Shown piece by piece: positions 25,868 through 35,134 of a stretch of DNA of 64,000 nt. A program made the position numbers and the translations under genes. The stretch is from an uncultured Bacteroidia bacterium (GTDB taxonomy: Bacteria; Bacteroidota; Bacteroidia; Bacteroidales; UBA932), in the NCBI GenBank assembly GCA_902789395.1, contig CADANY010000001.1, forward strand, positions 186,001-250,000, read 5' to 3'. Numbering within the stretch: position 1 is the first letter of the stretch; each line of letters starts with the position of its first letter. The notes under the pieces were generated by a model. The model saw only the letters and a program-made list of their open reading frames with translations, did no database searches and was not told the DNA's origin.

Positions 25868-27490
25868 TTATCCGCTCCGCGAAGGAAGGAATGCCGAAAG
25901 CAGCAGAAGCAGGAAAATGAAGACACAGAGCCGGCCGACTATATCGCCATAGGCCACAAAAGGGGTAATGGCTTCGTTCAGATGGACAGTTCCTGAAAGC
26001 GTAGCGGGAACCCACCAGTCTGTCTTTTCAAGGATGCGACCGCGCTGATCGATAATGGCCGAGATGCCGGTATTGGCAGACCGGGCTATGTCCCGCCGGG
26101 TCTCGATTGCACGCAGACGGCTGTAATTCAAATGCTGACGGTACCCGGGTGTATTCCCCCACCAGGCATCGTTCGTAATAACGGCGATCATCCGGGCACC
26201 CTTCCGGACGTAGCCCGTACAGTACTCGCCGTAGACGGATTCATAACAGACGGCACAGCCGACCGGCACATCGGAAAGCATCTCTCCGCCGCGGTAGGGG
26301 CGGAAATGAAGCACATCGATTTCTTTCTGTCCCGTACTCGTTGCACTGGGATGTCCCAGCCAATCGTTGACCGGACCGAGGACTTTCGGATAAGGGAGCA
26401 TCTCGGTACCGATGACGAGTTTGGATTTATGGAAAAGATCGTACCGGCCGGTAGAATCTACGATCAGGGCGGAATTGTGGCTTTCGATCCAGACGCCGTC
26501 CCTGAGTTTCCAGGCGGTCGGGGACGGGCGGGCCTCCCCGAAAATATACTCGTGGGAGGAAGCACCGAACAGGATATTGGTCCATGGGCGAGCCCGGGTC
26601 AGGGACAGGAAACGGTTATAGGTCATTCCGTCCTGTACGGCACCGACGACCACATCGTTCGTTGATGTCTCCGGCGTCAGGACCAGGACGGGATCCTGCC
26701 CCTGATGCTCCGAAAGGGCAGATTCGATCTGGCCTGCCATCAGCGCCGTCTGCTGTTCCTGGGTCATGGACACGAACTTATGATATGGATCGAAATTCGG
26801 CTGGACCAGGACGACATCAAGGGGCTCACGACTCTCCCGGTAAGTATGCCATTTGACGGCAGACAATACCATGGGCCCGAAAAAAACCAGGATGGATGAT
26901 ATAAGGGCGGCCGCTCTCGCTTTGCCCCTCCACCGGGCGAAAGCTCCGTCGGAGAGAGCGGTCATCAACCCAAAAACAGCCAGATTCGACGCCCATACCC
27001 ACAGGGATCCGCCAAGGCTCCCCAGGGTATCATACCACTGCGCAAGCCCTATGGTTCCGGCAAATGCATTGCCGAGGATGAGCCAGGGCCAGGAGATCTG
27101 GGCGACTGTCAGATAATACTTTTCCCATGCAATCCAGGCTGCGGCAAGGAAAATATAAGGCAGGACTCCCTTCATTCGACGCTTGGCCCAGCGGAAAAGG
27201 CCGAAAACCAATGACATCTGCAAGGCGTTGGCCAGAACGGCGAAAATACCGCCTCCGACAGTCGCATTACAGACCCAGAAGGTCGTACAGGCATTCCACA
27301 GGACAAAACAGGCATAGTGCCAGAACCAGAAGTGCCTCCGGCCGGAAAGAGAAGCCATCCGCTCCATGCAAAGGAGCGGGACAAAGGCGATCAACATCAG
27401 GGGGCCGGTATGGGGAACAAGGAACGGGACACTCGAGAAAAGGGTAAAGAGTGCCGTCAATATACAGAATATGGCAGTCTGTCGCTTCAT
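25868..27490 (-). CDS. lnt: Apolipoprotein N-acyltransferase
   Basis: 540 residues from ATG 27490. Several membrane segments fill the first half (about 5-230). The C-terminal nitrilase-like domain has the glutamate region LVLTPETSTND, the lysine in HKSKLVIGTEM, and the nucleophile cysteine in VGCAVCYESVYGEY, followed by NDAWWGNTPGYRQHL. It adds the third acyl chain to lipoproteins at the inner membrane. A TTG six codons upstream is possible, but a TAAGTTTG element (27503-27496, minus) ends only 5 bases before ATG 27490, which points to the ATG and to an almost leaderless transcript. Confidence 0.93.
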   Translation of the reverse strand: MKRQTAIFCILTALFTLFSSVPFLVPHTGPLMLIAFVPLLCMERMASLSGRRHFWFWHYACFVLWNACTTFWVCNATVGGGIFAVLANALQMSLVFGLFRWAKRRMKGVLPYIFLAAAWIAWEKYYLTVAQISWPWLILGNAFAGTIGLAQWYDTLGSLGGSLWVWASNLAVFGLMTALSDGAFARWRGKARAAALISSILVFFGPMVLSAVKWHTYRESREPLDVVLVQPNFDPYHKFVSMTQEQQTALMAGQIESALSEHQGQDPVLVLTPETSTNDVVVGAVQDGMTYNRFLSLTRARPWTNILFGASSHEYIFGEARPSPTAWKLRDGVWIESHNSALIVDSTGRYDLFHKSKLVIGTEMLPYPKVLGPVNDWLGHPSATSTGQKEIDVLHFRPYRGGEMLSDVPVGCAVCYESVYGEYCTGYVRKGARMIAVITNDAWWGNTPGYRQHLNYSRLRAIETRRDIARSANTGISAIIDQRGRILEKTDWWVPATLSGTVHLNEAITPFVAYGDIVGRLCVFIFLLLLLSAFLPSRSG

Positions 27491-27495
27491 AAAGA

Positions 27496-27503
27496 CAAAC
27501 TTA
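27496..27503 (-). promoter_or_regulatory. -7 element for lnt
   Basis: TAAGTTTG on the minus strand fits TAnnTTTG, with 5 bases between it and the lnt ATG. No TTG at the usual distance was seen, so this is a half-site call. Confidence 0.45.
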
Positions 27504-27544
27504 CGCAAAAAATTCGTAACTTAGCGCAAATATTGATTTTTCTT

Positions 27545-28336
27545 ATGGCCGCTGAAAAGAAATCCAAAGGACTTGCCGACAACTGGATCGTTCGGAATCT
27601 GGTCGCCGCAGCCGCTCTGATATTGGCCCTTATGATAGGGGCTTCGATCCTGCTGAATGTCATCACCCGCCACAACCGGACCGTCACAGTCCCTGATTTT
27701 ACGAACATGAGTGTCGAAGAAGCCCGGAATGCCGCTTCAGAAGGTCACCTCCATGTCAAAGTCATCGACTCGGTCTTTGTCCGGAAGTTGGCAGCAGGAG
27801 TCGTTTACCGCCAGAGTCCCAAGGCCGGGGCTGAGGTTAAGCGAGGAAGAAGTATCTTCTTGACTATCAATTCTATCGTACCCAGGAAGACAACGATGCC
27901 GAACCTGGTCGGCTACTCTTTCCTGGAAGCGAGGGCTGAACTTAGCAACCGGGGGTTAAATCTTGGGAAACTGACCTATGTCAGCGATATAGCAACGAAC
28001 AGCGTCCTGGAGCAGAAATACCGCGGCCGGAGCATCCGACCGGGCGAAAAGATCGTCAGCGGGTCGGATATCGACCTCGTTCTGGGGCTGAGCCGGGAAG
28101 ACAGCAAGACCAAGGTTCCCAACGTCATCGGGATGAAATACATCCGCGCCATCGATGCGATTCATGACCGTTATCTCAACACCGGCCGCATGCATTTCGA
28201 TCCTGAAATCAACAGCTACCGGGATTCCCTCAATGCGTTTGTCTACAAACAAGACGCTGCCGGTACATCGAAAACCCTCGGATCGCAGGTCAATCTGTAT
28301 TTTACCCTCGACGAAGGGAAACTGCCGCAGAAATAA
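27545..28336 (+). CDS. PASTA-domain membrane protein
   Basis: 263 residues from ATG 27545. A short cytoplasmic N-terminus precedes one membrane segment (about 19-41, LVAAAALILALMIGASILLNVI) and three PASTA repeats: VTVPDFTNMSVEEARNAA, TTMPNLVGYSFLEARAEL and TKVPNVIGMKYIRAIDAI. There is no kinase or penicillin-binding domain, as is usual for the Bacteroidota form. Peptidoglycan or muropeptide sensing is inferred from the PASTA family. Its stop overlaps the rluD start by one base (TAATG). The open frame extends upstream into lnt on the other strand, which I exclude. Confidence 0.9.
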   Translation: MAAEKKSKGLADNWIVRNLVAAAALILALMIGASILLNVITRHNRTVTVPDFTNMSVEEARNAASEGHLHVKVIDSVFVRKLAAGVVYRQSPKAGAEVKRGRSIFLTINSIVPRKTTMPNLVGYSFLEARAELSNRGLNLGKLTYVSDIATNSVLEQKYRGRSIRPGEKIVSGSDIDLVLGLSREDSKTKVPNVIGMKYIRAIDAIHDRYLNTGRMHFDPEINSYRDSLNAFVYKQDAAGTSKTLGSQVNLYFTLDEGKLPQK

Positions 28337-29406
28337 TGACGGAATTCCTGAACGACTATCTCACGGAAGAACCGGATCTCCTGCCTGAAGAAGAAACCGA
28401 AGGCCAGGAAATGTTCGAGCATTTCCGCCTCGTCGCCGATAAGGGCCAGGCGCCGGTCCGGGTCGATAAATACCTCTCCACACACCTCGAGAGCACATCC
28501 CGGCACCGGGTCCAGCTCGCCATCAAAAACGGCTACGTCCTGATCAACGACAAGCCGGCCAAGGCCAATGCGATTATCCGTCCCTGTGATGTCATCCGTT
28601 TCGTCATGCCCTACCAGCGACGGGGCGTCGAAATCCTTCCTGAAAACATTCCGCTCGATATCGTCTATGAAGACGATGATGTCCTGGTTGTCAACAAACC
28701 AGCCGGGATGGTCGTCCACCCGGGGCATGGACACTTCTCCGGGACCCTCGTGAACGCATTGGCGTTCCACCTCGGCCTGTCCCAGGGACCGGATGCAGAA
28801 GACGAACGGATGGGAATTCTGGTCCACCGGATCGACAAGGATACGAGCGGACTGCTGCTTGTTGCCAAGAATCCTGAAGCGCAGATGAATCTCGCCGATC
28901 AGTTTTTCGTCCACTCGATCGACCGGCTCTATGTTGCCGTCGTATGGGGTAATATTACCGAAGATGAAGGGACGATTGAAGGGACGATCGGAAGGGACCC
29001 GAATGACCGGCTCAGGTTCCGCGTCTATGATGATCCGGAAAAAGGCAAACATGCCATAACCCACTGGCGCGTTCTCGAACGTTTCGGTTTCATCACCGTC
29101 GTCGAGTGCCGGCTGGAAACCGGAAGGACCCACCAGATCCGGGTCCATATGAGTTCAATCGGTCACCCTCTTTTCAACGACGAGCGCTACGGCGGATCAG
29201 AAATCCGAAGCGGAACGATTTATACAAAGTACAAACAATTCATACAGAATTGTTTCGATATCTGCCCAAGGCAGGCGCTTCATGCCAAAACACTCGGATT
29301 CGACCATCCGAAAACGGGAGAGCGAATTTTCTTCGACTCCCCCGTCCCCGATGATATGACTGCGCTTATTGAGAAATGGCGCCGCTATACTGAAAGCGGC
29401 ATCTAA
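28336..29406 (+). CDS. rluD: Large-subunit rRNA pseudouridine synthase, RluD type
   Basis: 356 residues. An N-terminal S4 RNA-binding domain (about 35-100, VRVDKYLSTHLESTSRHRVQLAIKNG) is followed by the RluA-family catalytic domain with the aspartate in LVHRIDKDTSGLLLVAK and RTHQIRVHMSSIGHPL. It modifies helix 69 of 23S rRNA in the RluD subgroup; the exact target is inferred. Translationally coupled to the PASTA gene. The convergent barrel-protein gene overlaps its tail by 4 bases. Confidence 0.94.
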   Translation: MTEFLNDYLTEEPDLLPEEETEGQEMFEHFRLVADKGQAPVRVDKYLSTHLESTSRHRVQLAIKNGYVLINDKPAKANAIIRPCDVIRFVMPYQRRGVEILPENIPLDIVYEDDDVLVVNKPAGMVVHPGHGHFSGTLVNALAFHLGLSQGPDAEDERMGILVHRIDKDTSGLLLVAKNPEAQMNLADQFFVHSIDRLYVAVVWGNITEDEGTIEGTIGRDPNDRLRFRVYDDPEKGKHAITHWRVLERFGFITVVECRLETGRTHQIRVHMSSIGHPLFNDERYGGSEIRSGTIYTKYKQFIQNCFDICPRQALHAKTLGFDHPKTGERIFFDSPVPDDMTALIEKWRRYTESGI

Positions 29407-32381
29407 CGCCTGCCGCCGCGGTATCCGCCGGGACCGCCCATGCCGGGTCCCATGCCTCCCATTCTGCCGTTACGGGCGTTTCCGAAGTTACCGAACCGCC
29501 ACGTTAGGGACAGGATAACATACCGACCGAGCGTATTGTTCCAGGTCTCCTGGTGGTAGTTGTCGGTATCGGAAACCGAAAGATTCTTGGTTTGGTTCAG
29601 GATGTCGTACCCGCGGAGCGCAAGGGTAAACTGCTTCTTGAAAAGAAGTTTGCTGATCTCGGCATTGAGGATATGCTCGGGGCTGAGCTGGGTCGTATAG
29701 CCATTATACCAGTTATAGCTGTAATCCGCCTTCATAACGAATCCGGTCTCACCAACAGTCCAGTTGAATGTGCTCTGGAACTGGTTGTTCCATGTCGCAT
29801 TGTCGTTGGTATTGTCGCTCACGACGGTATACCAGGGCTTCGAAACCCGCGTACGACCGCTCGCTGTAATCTCGAGATTGTCACTCCGGTAGGTAAGCCG
29901 CAGACGTTCCATAGAACTAAGCGTCCGGGTCTTGTTATGGATAAAGTCATTCCGGGAACGGATATCGCTGAAGGCCGCGACGAAATCATCATACTTGACG
30001 GTCCCATCCTCATTGTAATAGGCGTCCATGTTGAAATCCGTTCCTTTCCCGACAAAGTTGTTCGTCTCGGAATAGGAATTCCGGGTCATGAATGAGAGTG
30101 AGAAATTGGACTTGGCGATCGGAGCATTCAGGAACAACCGCAAGCTGGCATTATACCGGTTGTCTCCGTTGACCGGCATTGCATATGTCACGCCGCTCTT
30201 GTCCGTCCAGGTCGCATTGACGATCGGGCTCTCGACCATTCCTCCCTCAAGGGTTCCCCGGAGGGTGAAGAAGGTCTGCCGGTTGGAATAATTGAATTCC
30301 GTCCGCAGGTCATGGTTGAAATACGGAGTCAGCGACGGATTACCGAAACTGAGGTTCAGAGGGTTGGAGTTGTCAAGGGTCGCCATGAGTTGATTGGTCG
30401 ACGGCTGGCTGGAACGTCCCATATAGAAGAGACGGAATTCCGTATTGTCATTGATGTCGTGGAAAACCATCGCACGGGGCGCCCAGTTTACGACTTTATT
30501 GTCGTAAGTCCTCTCCGTACTGCCCTCGGTGGTCGTGTTGTGGGTCGTCGTCGGGTTGACGGAAACGCCGGCTTGTGCACGGGTTTTCCCATGCTGGTAA
30601 GCCAGGTTCACTCCAGCGCTGTGTGAATGGGAGAGATTGACGATATGATTTGTATAGGCAAGGTTGACCGTCTCCCCTTTCGTAGGATCATAGACATGGC
30701 TGCTCTCGTTGAAGGTCGAGGGGACGAAACCATCCCAGGTCGTTTTCTCAGACGTATTCTTGCGCCAGGAATAAGAGTAGTTTCCTTCGAGATAGAAATC
30801 GTTCCCAAGGGGCTCCGTATAGACAAGACGGGAGGAAATAGACCGGTTTCTGGAATTCTGATCGTAGCGTTGGTTGATAATGGTTGAATTCCTTATGGCA
30901 TCCCCGGAAAAGACATCCGTAAGAGACTGGTTGTATCCGTCAATGTCGTTATTGCTGTAGTTCCAATTCGTCATGATAGAGACGGTCCGTCCCGGAAGAC
31001 CGAGCCGCTGACGGAAAAGGGCAAAACCACGCGTCGTGATATTCCGATTGTCTCCGCTTGTGGAAGAAAAGCCCTCGTTGAGGGGGCTAGTGATGCCTCC
31101 GTCCCTAGATTCGGTTGAAAATTTTTGGAATTCAAGGAAAGAACCTTTCCCGAAATCGATTTGCGGCTGGATGAGGATCGACGTATTCTCGGAGAATTTG
31201 TGATCGAGACGGAATCCGAGACGATGGCCGTCGGATGCCGTATGGTTGGATCCGCTGGTATTATAGATCAGGGTCGGGGCATTCTCACGGTAAGTTTCCT
31301 TATAGCTCTCTTCAAGGACGTCGCGGTTCGTGTTGTTGTAGAGATAGTTCCCTCCGAAATCCATCTTCCCGTCAAAGAGGGTCCATGCTCCGTTGATACC
31401 CCCCATATAAGAAGTCGTGATCCCATTGCCGCCTCCCCAGCCGCCTTGGCCCCGGCCCATGCCGCCGCCACCGCCCCGCATGGACTGCATCATGCTGCCG
31501 GAAAGGTCATTGAAACCACGGTTGTTGGTATTGTTGGCATTCAGGATAAGGCTGAGCTGGGACTTGTCCGTAAACTTGGCTACCATGGCGGCGCCCTGAT
31601 AGCGGTAGTCATTCAGCCCGTTTGCATCATTCGGGACATCGTGACCGCCGCCGGCCATGACATTGCCGAATACGCCGTTCATCATGCCTCTCTTAACGGT
31701 AAGGTCGATAACATACTCTTCATTTCCGTCGTCAATACCCGTAAACTCTGCCTGCTCGGATTTTTTCTTGACGACCTTGACTTTATCGACAATCTTAGCC
31801 GGAAGATTCTTGGAGGCAAGCTGGGGGTCATCGAGGAAGAAAGTCTTTCCGTCAATCGTAATTTTGGAAATCGTTTCGCCGTTGGACGTAATCGTACCGT
31901 CTTCAGAGACTTCTACGCCCGGCAGTTTCTTCAGCAACTCTTCGAGAGCGTCATTATCCGTCGTCTTGAAGGAAGACGCATTATATTCGACCGTATCTTT
32001 CTTGATGACGATCGGATTACCGACGGCGGATACCTGTGCAGCATCGAGAACCTCTTGATCCGTATCCATCTTGAAAGCACCCAGGTCCAGGTTTTTATCT
32101 TCGACTTTTATCGTCTGGGTAAAGGGTTTATACCCCATCAATTCCGCTTTGACTTCGTACGTTCCGGGCCGGACACGCTCGATTTTTCCGGCACCTTTGC
32201 TGTCGGTAAGGACATACTTCGTAGCTTTGGTAGCGCCGTCCGGAGTCAGGGAAACGGTCGCAAAAGCGACAGCTTCGCCGGTTTTGGCATCCTCGAGACG
32301 GACTGAAACGGAATAAGACTGAGCTGCCGCAGAAAAGGCGAACAAGACGGCTGTCAGAACAGAAGCAATAATCTTTCTCAT
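29403..32381 (-). CDS. Outer-membrane beta-barrel protein with carboxypeptidase-regulatory domain
   Basis: 992 residues from ATG 32381, with a signal peptide (MRKIIASVLTAVLFAFSAAAQ). A CarboxypepD_reg-like domain (about 22-105, VSVRLEDAKTGEAVAFATVSL) comes first, then a TonB-plug-like region (LEELLKKLPGVEVSEDGTITSNG, ITIDGKTFFLDDP), then a long OMP_b-brl_3-type barrel. Two glycine/methionine-rich stretches occur: one inside the barrel (about 295-325) and one at the extreme C-terminus (after residue 965). These proteins resemble TonB-dependent receptors but usually lack a SusD partner, as here. The transported substrate is unknown. Confidence 0.88.
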   Translation of the reverse strand: MRKIIASVLTAVLFAFSAAAQSYSVSVRLEDAKTGEAVAFATVSLTPDGATKATKYVLTDSKGAGKIERVRPGTYEVKAELMGYKPFTQTIKVEDKNLDLGAFKMDTDQEVLDAAQVSAVGNPIVIKKDTVEYNASSFKTTDNDALEELLKKLPGVEVSEDGTITSNGETISKITIDGKTFFLDDPQLASKNLPAKIVDKVKVVKKKSEQAEFTGIDDGNEEYVIDLTVKRGMMNGVFGNVMAGGGHDVPNDANGLNDYRYQGAAMVAKFTDKSQLSLILNANNTNNRGFNDLSGSMMQSMRGGGGGMGRGQGGWGGGNGITTSYMGGINGAWTLFDGKMDFGGNYLYNNTNRDVLEESYKETYRENAPTLIYNTSGSNHTASDGHRLGFRLDHKFSENTSILIQPQIDFGKGSFLEFQKFSTESRDGGITSPLNEGFSSTSGDNRNITTRGFALFRQRLGLPGRTVSIMTNWNYSNNDIDGYNQSLTDVFSGDAIRNSTIINQRYDQNSRNRSISSRLVYTEPLGNDFYLEGNYSYSWRKNTSEKTTWDGFVPSTFNESSHVYDPTKGETVNLAYTNHIVNLSHSHSAGVNLAYQHGKTRAQAGVSVNPTTTHNTTTEGSTERTYDNKVVNWAPRAMVFHDINDNTEFRLFYMGRSSQPSTNQLMATLDNSNPLNLSFGNPSLTPYFNHDLRTEFNYSNRQTFFTLRGTLEGGMVESPIVNATWTDKSGVTYAMPVNGDNRYNASLRLFLNAPIAKSNFSLSFMTRNSYSETNNFVGKGTDFNMDAYYNEDGTVKYDDFVAAFSDIRSRNDFIHNKTRTLSSMERLRLTYRSDNLEITASGRTRVSKPWYTVVSDNTNDNATWNNQFQSTFNWTVGETGFVMKADYSYNWYNGYTTQLSPEHILNAEISKLLFKKQFTLALRGYDILNQTKNLSVSDTDNYHQETWNNTLGRYVILSLTWRFGNFGNARNGRMGGMGPGMGGPGGYRGGRR

Positions 32382-32446
32382 CAAATCAAAATAACTGTTA
32401 CGCTCCTTTAGACGCCGTCAAAAAGCCAAGGTTTAACGCCAGGAAG

Positions 32447-33007
32447 CTATTTTTTCAATCTTTCAGGGTGCTCACGGATGAATTTCTCCCAGCCTCCGCC
32501 ACCCTTGGCGGCAGCCAGGGGGTTAGCAGTCTGGAAATGATGGCAAAGGGCGATTGCGAGCGCATCCGTCGCATCCAGATGCTCCGCCTGGAGTTTTACC
32601 CCAAGCGTTTTTTCCAGCATAAGCTGGACCTGTTCCTTGGATGCGGCTCCATTGCCGACAATTGCCTCCTTAGCCTTTCTCGGAGCATACTCTGTAACGC
32701 TTGTAATCCCGCTCTCCAGACAGGCAATCATGGCCGCCCCCTGCGCACGTCCGAGTTTCAGCACGACCTGCGCATTCTTTCCGTAAAAAGGAGATTCTAT
32801 GGCCAGTTCATCCGGATGGTATGACTTGCATACCTGCGTGATACAATCATATATCGCCTGTAACTTGACATAGGCATCCTTCTCTTTCCGGAGATCGAGG
32901 ACGCCCATATCCACGTATTCCGGTTTCCGGCCGACAATACGCAGGACCCCGAAGCCAAGCAGATTGGTTCCGGGGTCGATGCCCAATATGATTCTATCTT
33001 TAGTCAA
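32447..33007 (-). CDS. ruvC: Holliday junction resolvase RuvC
   Basis: 186 residues if started at TTG 33007. RuvC motifs: ILGIDPGTNLLGFG (first catalytic aspartate), LAIESPFYGKNAQ, the DNA-contact region EYAPRKAKEAIVGNG, and the final LDATDALAIALCHH aspartates. The frame is open to 33079, but that start would overlap serS by 80 bases and add an unusual arginine-rich tail. TTG 33007 gives the family-typical N-terminus TKDRIILGID and an 8-base overlap with serS. It resolves recombination intermediates with RuvAB, which is not in the window. Confidence 0.92.
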   Translation of the reverse strand: MTKDRIILGIDPGTNLLGFGVLRIVGRKPEYVDMGVLDLRKEKDAYVKLQAIYDCITQVCKSYHPDELAIESPFYGKNAQVVLKLGRAQGAAMIACLESGITSVTEYAPRKAKEAIVGNGAASKEQVQLMLEKTLGVKLQAEHLDATDALAIALCHHFQTANPLAAAKGGGGWEKFIREHPERLKK

Positions 33008-34271
33008 TCCTGTCAAAGCCGGTATACGGACGGAGAACTTCGGGGATCTCGATATACCCGTCCTTCTGGTTGTCCTCAAGCAGGGCGGCCACGACTCTCG
33101 GGAGAGCGAGCGAACTGCCGTTCAGGGTATGGCAAAGCTGGGTCTTCCCGTTCTCATCCTTATAACGGAGATGGAGCCGGTTGGCCTGGAAACTCTCGAA
33201 ATTTGATACGGAACTGATCTCCAGCCAGCGTCCCTGTGCAGCAGACCAAAGCTCGAAATCATAGGTAATAGCAGAGGTAAAACTGAGATCACCGCCGCAC
33301 AGACGAAGGATCCGGTAGCGGAGTCCGAGTTCATTGACAAGTCCCTCGACATGAGAGACCATCTCGTCCAAAGCAGCATAACTGTCCTCCGGACGCTCGA
33401 CACGGACGATCTCGACTTTGTCGAACTGATGGAGCCGGTTCAGGCCGCGGACGTCTTTTCCATAAGAGCCGGCCTCCCTGCGGAAGCAGGGCGTATAAGC
33501 AGTCAGTTTCTGAGGGAACTGGTTATTCTGGAGGATAACATCCCGGAAAATATTGGTAACCGGGACCTCAGCCGTCGGGACCATATAGAAATTATCCACG
33601 GTCGCGTGGTACATCTGACCTTCCTTGTCAGGAAGCTGACCGGTTCCGAAGCCGGACGCAGCATTGACCATGACAGGCGGTTCCACCTCTATATATCCGG
33701 CCGCCGTATTGCGGTCCAGGAAATAATTGATCAGGGCTCTCTGGAGACGGGCACCTTTTCCTTTATATACCGGGAAACCTGCCCCTGTAATCTTGACGCC
33801 GAGATCGAAATCAATGATATCATATTTCTTAGCCAGCTCCCAGTGCGGGAGAGCGCCTTCGGGGAGGACGGGATCATTGCCTCCCATCTTTACGACAAGA
33901 TTGTCTTCTGATCCGTTCCCTTCGGGGACAAGGTCGCACGGCATATTGGGAAGCAGCACGAGGGCCGCATCAAGTTCTTTCTGGTTTTCCGCAGCCTGGT
34001 CAAGCAGCTCCGCTGAGCGGTTTTTCAGGGCGGCCACTTCATTCTTGGCCTGTTCGGCCTCTTCCCGCCTGCCTTCTTTCATCAGCTGGCCGATCTGCGC
34101 GGCGGCTTTTTTCTGCTGGGAAAGGAGCGCATCCGACTCGGTCTGCAGGGCTTTGCGGTTGTCATCGAGCGCGATGACTTTTTCAACGATTTCGCGGGCG
34201 TCAAAATGCTTGACAGCGAGCTTTTCAATGACATGTTCCGGATTCTCCCGGAGCGTCTTTAAAGTAAGCAT
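33000..34271 (-). CDS. serS: Seryl-tRNA synthetase
   Basis: 423 residues, class II synthetase. The N-terminal antiparallel coiled coil (about 1-110, rich in charged heptads such as RKALQTESDALLSQQKKAAAQ) is the tRNA-Ser clamp. Motif 2 (FRREAGSYGKDVRGLNRLHQFDKVE) and motif 3 (NGSSLALPRVVAALLEDNQ) follow. Length is standard. It lies downstream of the rplU-rpmA terminator, and ruvC overlaps its end. Confidence 0.98.
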   Translation of the reverse strand: MLTLKTLRENPEHVIEKLAVKHFDAREIVEKVIALDDNRKALQTESDALLSQQKKAAAQIGQLMKEGRREEAEQAKNEVAALKNRSAELLDQAAENQKELDAALVLLPNMPCDLVPEGNGSEDNLVVKMGGNDPVLPEGALPHWELAKKYDIIDFDLGVKITGAGFPVYKGKGARLQRALINYFLDRNTAAGYIEVEPPVMVNAASGFGTGQLPDKEGQMYHATVDNFYMVPTAEVPVTNIFRDVILQNNQFPQKLTAYTPCFRREAGSYGKDVRGLNRLHQFDKVEIVRVERPEDSYAALDEMVSHVEGLVNELGLRYRILRLCGGDLSFTSAITYDFELWSAAQGRWLEISSVSNFESFQANRLHLRYKDENGKTQLCHTLNGSSLALPRVVAALLEDNQKDGYIEIPEVLRPYTGFDRID

Positions 34272-34297
34272 ATCGATGGAATTAAAGATTCAGGAAA

Positions 34298-34341
34298 AAC
34301 AAAAGGAGGCTTTGCATTCTCACGAAGTGCAAGTCCTCCTT
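34298..34341 (-). terminator. Terminator after rpmA
   Basis: On the minus strand AAGGAGGACTTGCA (34341-34328) pairs with TGCAAAGCCTCCTT (34316-34303), 12 of 14 matching, followed by TTGTTTTT. It separates rplU-rpmA from serS. Confidence 0.8.
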
Positions 34342-34368
34342 GTTCCATTTCGGTACCGGCCCTCCGGA

Positions 34369-34629
34369 TTAGTTCTCAAACGGGACTACCGATACGAATG
34401 ATTTGTCGTCTCTCTTGCGCGTGAACTTGACAGTTCCGTCAACAAGGGCATAGAGCGTATGGTCCTTGCCGATACCCACATTCCTACCAGGATTGTGGAC
34501 GGTTCCTCTCTGGCGGACGAGGATATTTCCAGCCTTTACGGCTTCCTCTCCGAACTTCTTGATACCGAGACGCTTGCTCTGCGACTCACGACCGTTCTTA
34601 GAACTGGACTGACCTTTTTTATGTGCCAT
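34369..34629 (-). CDS. rpmA: 50S ribosomal protein L27
   Basis: 86 residues, beginning [27 protein letters not shown] (basic, glycine-rich start typical of bL27) with [15 protein letters not shown] and [13 protein letters not shown]. There is no cleavable N-terminal extension. It follows rplU by 21 bases and ends at a clear terminator. Confidence 0.98.
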   Translation of the reverse strand: MAHKKGQSSSKNGRESQSKRLGIKKFGEEAVKAGNILVRQRGTVHNPGRNVGIGKDHTLYALVDGTVKFTRKRDDKSFVSVVPFEN

Positions 34630-34650
34630 AATTCGTTCCTCCTGATAAAA

Positions 34651-34962
34651 CTAAGCGATAGCATCGATGCGGATCTTGGAAAGCTTCTGGCGATGGCCGT
34701 TCAGCTTCTGGAATCCTTTACGACGGATTTTCTTGAAAACAAGTACTTTCTTTGCCTTGGCCTCGTCATCGAGGACGGTAGCCTTGACAACAGCACCCTC
34801 AACGTAAGGAGCACCGACCTTGACTGCACCCTCATTCTCAACGAGGAGCACCTTGTCGAATTCTACTTCAGCACCCTTGCCAGCCTTGAGTCGGTTGACA
34901 AAGATTTCCATTCCAGCTTCAACTTTAAACTGCTGGCTTGCAATGTCTACGATTGCGTACAT
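34651..34962 (-). CDS. rplU: 50S ribosomal protein L21
   Basis: 103 residues from ATG 34962 (MYAIVDIASQQFKVEAG), the normal bL21 length, ending in the basic KKIRRKGFQKLNGHRQ region. The frame is open for 21 further codons upstream, but those residues fall in the leader and do not match bL21. It is transcribed from a well-formed promoter at 35085-35056 and followed by rpmA. Confidence 0.98.
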   Translation of the reverse strand: MYAIVDIASQQFKVEAGMEIFVNRLKAGKGAEVEFDKVLLVENEGAVKVGAPYVEGAVVKATVLDDEAKAKKVLVFKKIRRKGFQKLNGHRQKLSKIRIDAIA

Positions 34963-35055
34963 TCTATAAAACTTATTAAAAGTTTCCGGCCGCAAGCGGT
35001 CGCCTCCCGGGCGGCTCTTGTCCATAGCTTGACGGTCATCTCAAAATTTGGACTG
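34963..35055 (-). other. rplU leader with GC-rich hairpin
   Basis: The transcript leader of about 85 bases contains GCCGC...GCGGC arms around a GC-rich loop and then an AT-rich run to the start codon. A structured leader before rplU-rpmA could be autoregulatory; no known family was recognised. Confidence 0.35.
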
Positions 35056-35085
35056 CAAAGTTAGGAATTTTTGATGAATGTGCAA
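35056..35085 (-). promoter_or_regulatory. Bacteroidota promoter for rplU-rpmA
   Basis: On the minus strand TTG (35085-35083), 19 bases, TAACTTTG (35063-35056). Confidence 0.85.
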
Positions 35086-35134
35086 ATTATTCTGAAATAA
35101 TTGCTTATTTTTGTAACATAAAAGTTATTACGGT

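Noticed and set aside
29403..29500. Glycine/methionine-rich tail of the outer-membrane protein as a frameshift artefact
   Set aside because: A similar Gly/Met-rich stretch occurs inside the same protein, and the frame ends at a normal stop convergent with rluD.
34303..34310. AAGGAGG sequence as a Shine-Dalgarno for a rightward gene
   Set aside because: It is one arm of the rpmA terminator, and no start codon with a sensible frame follows.
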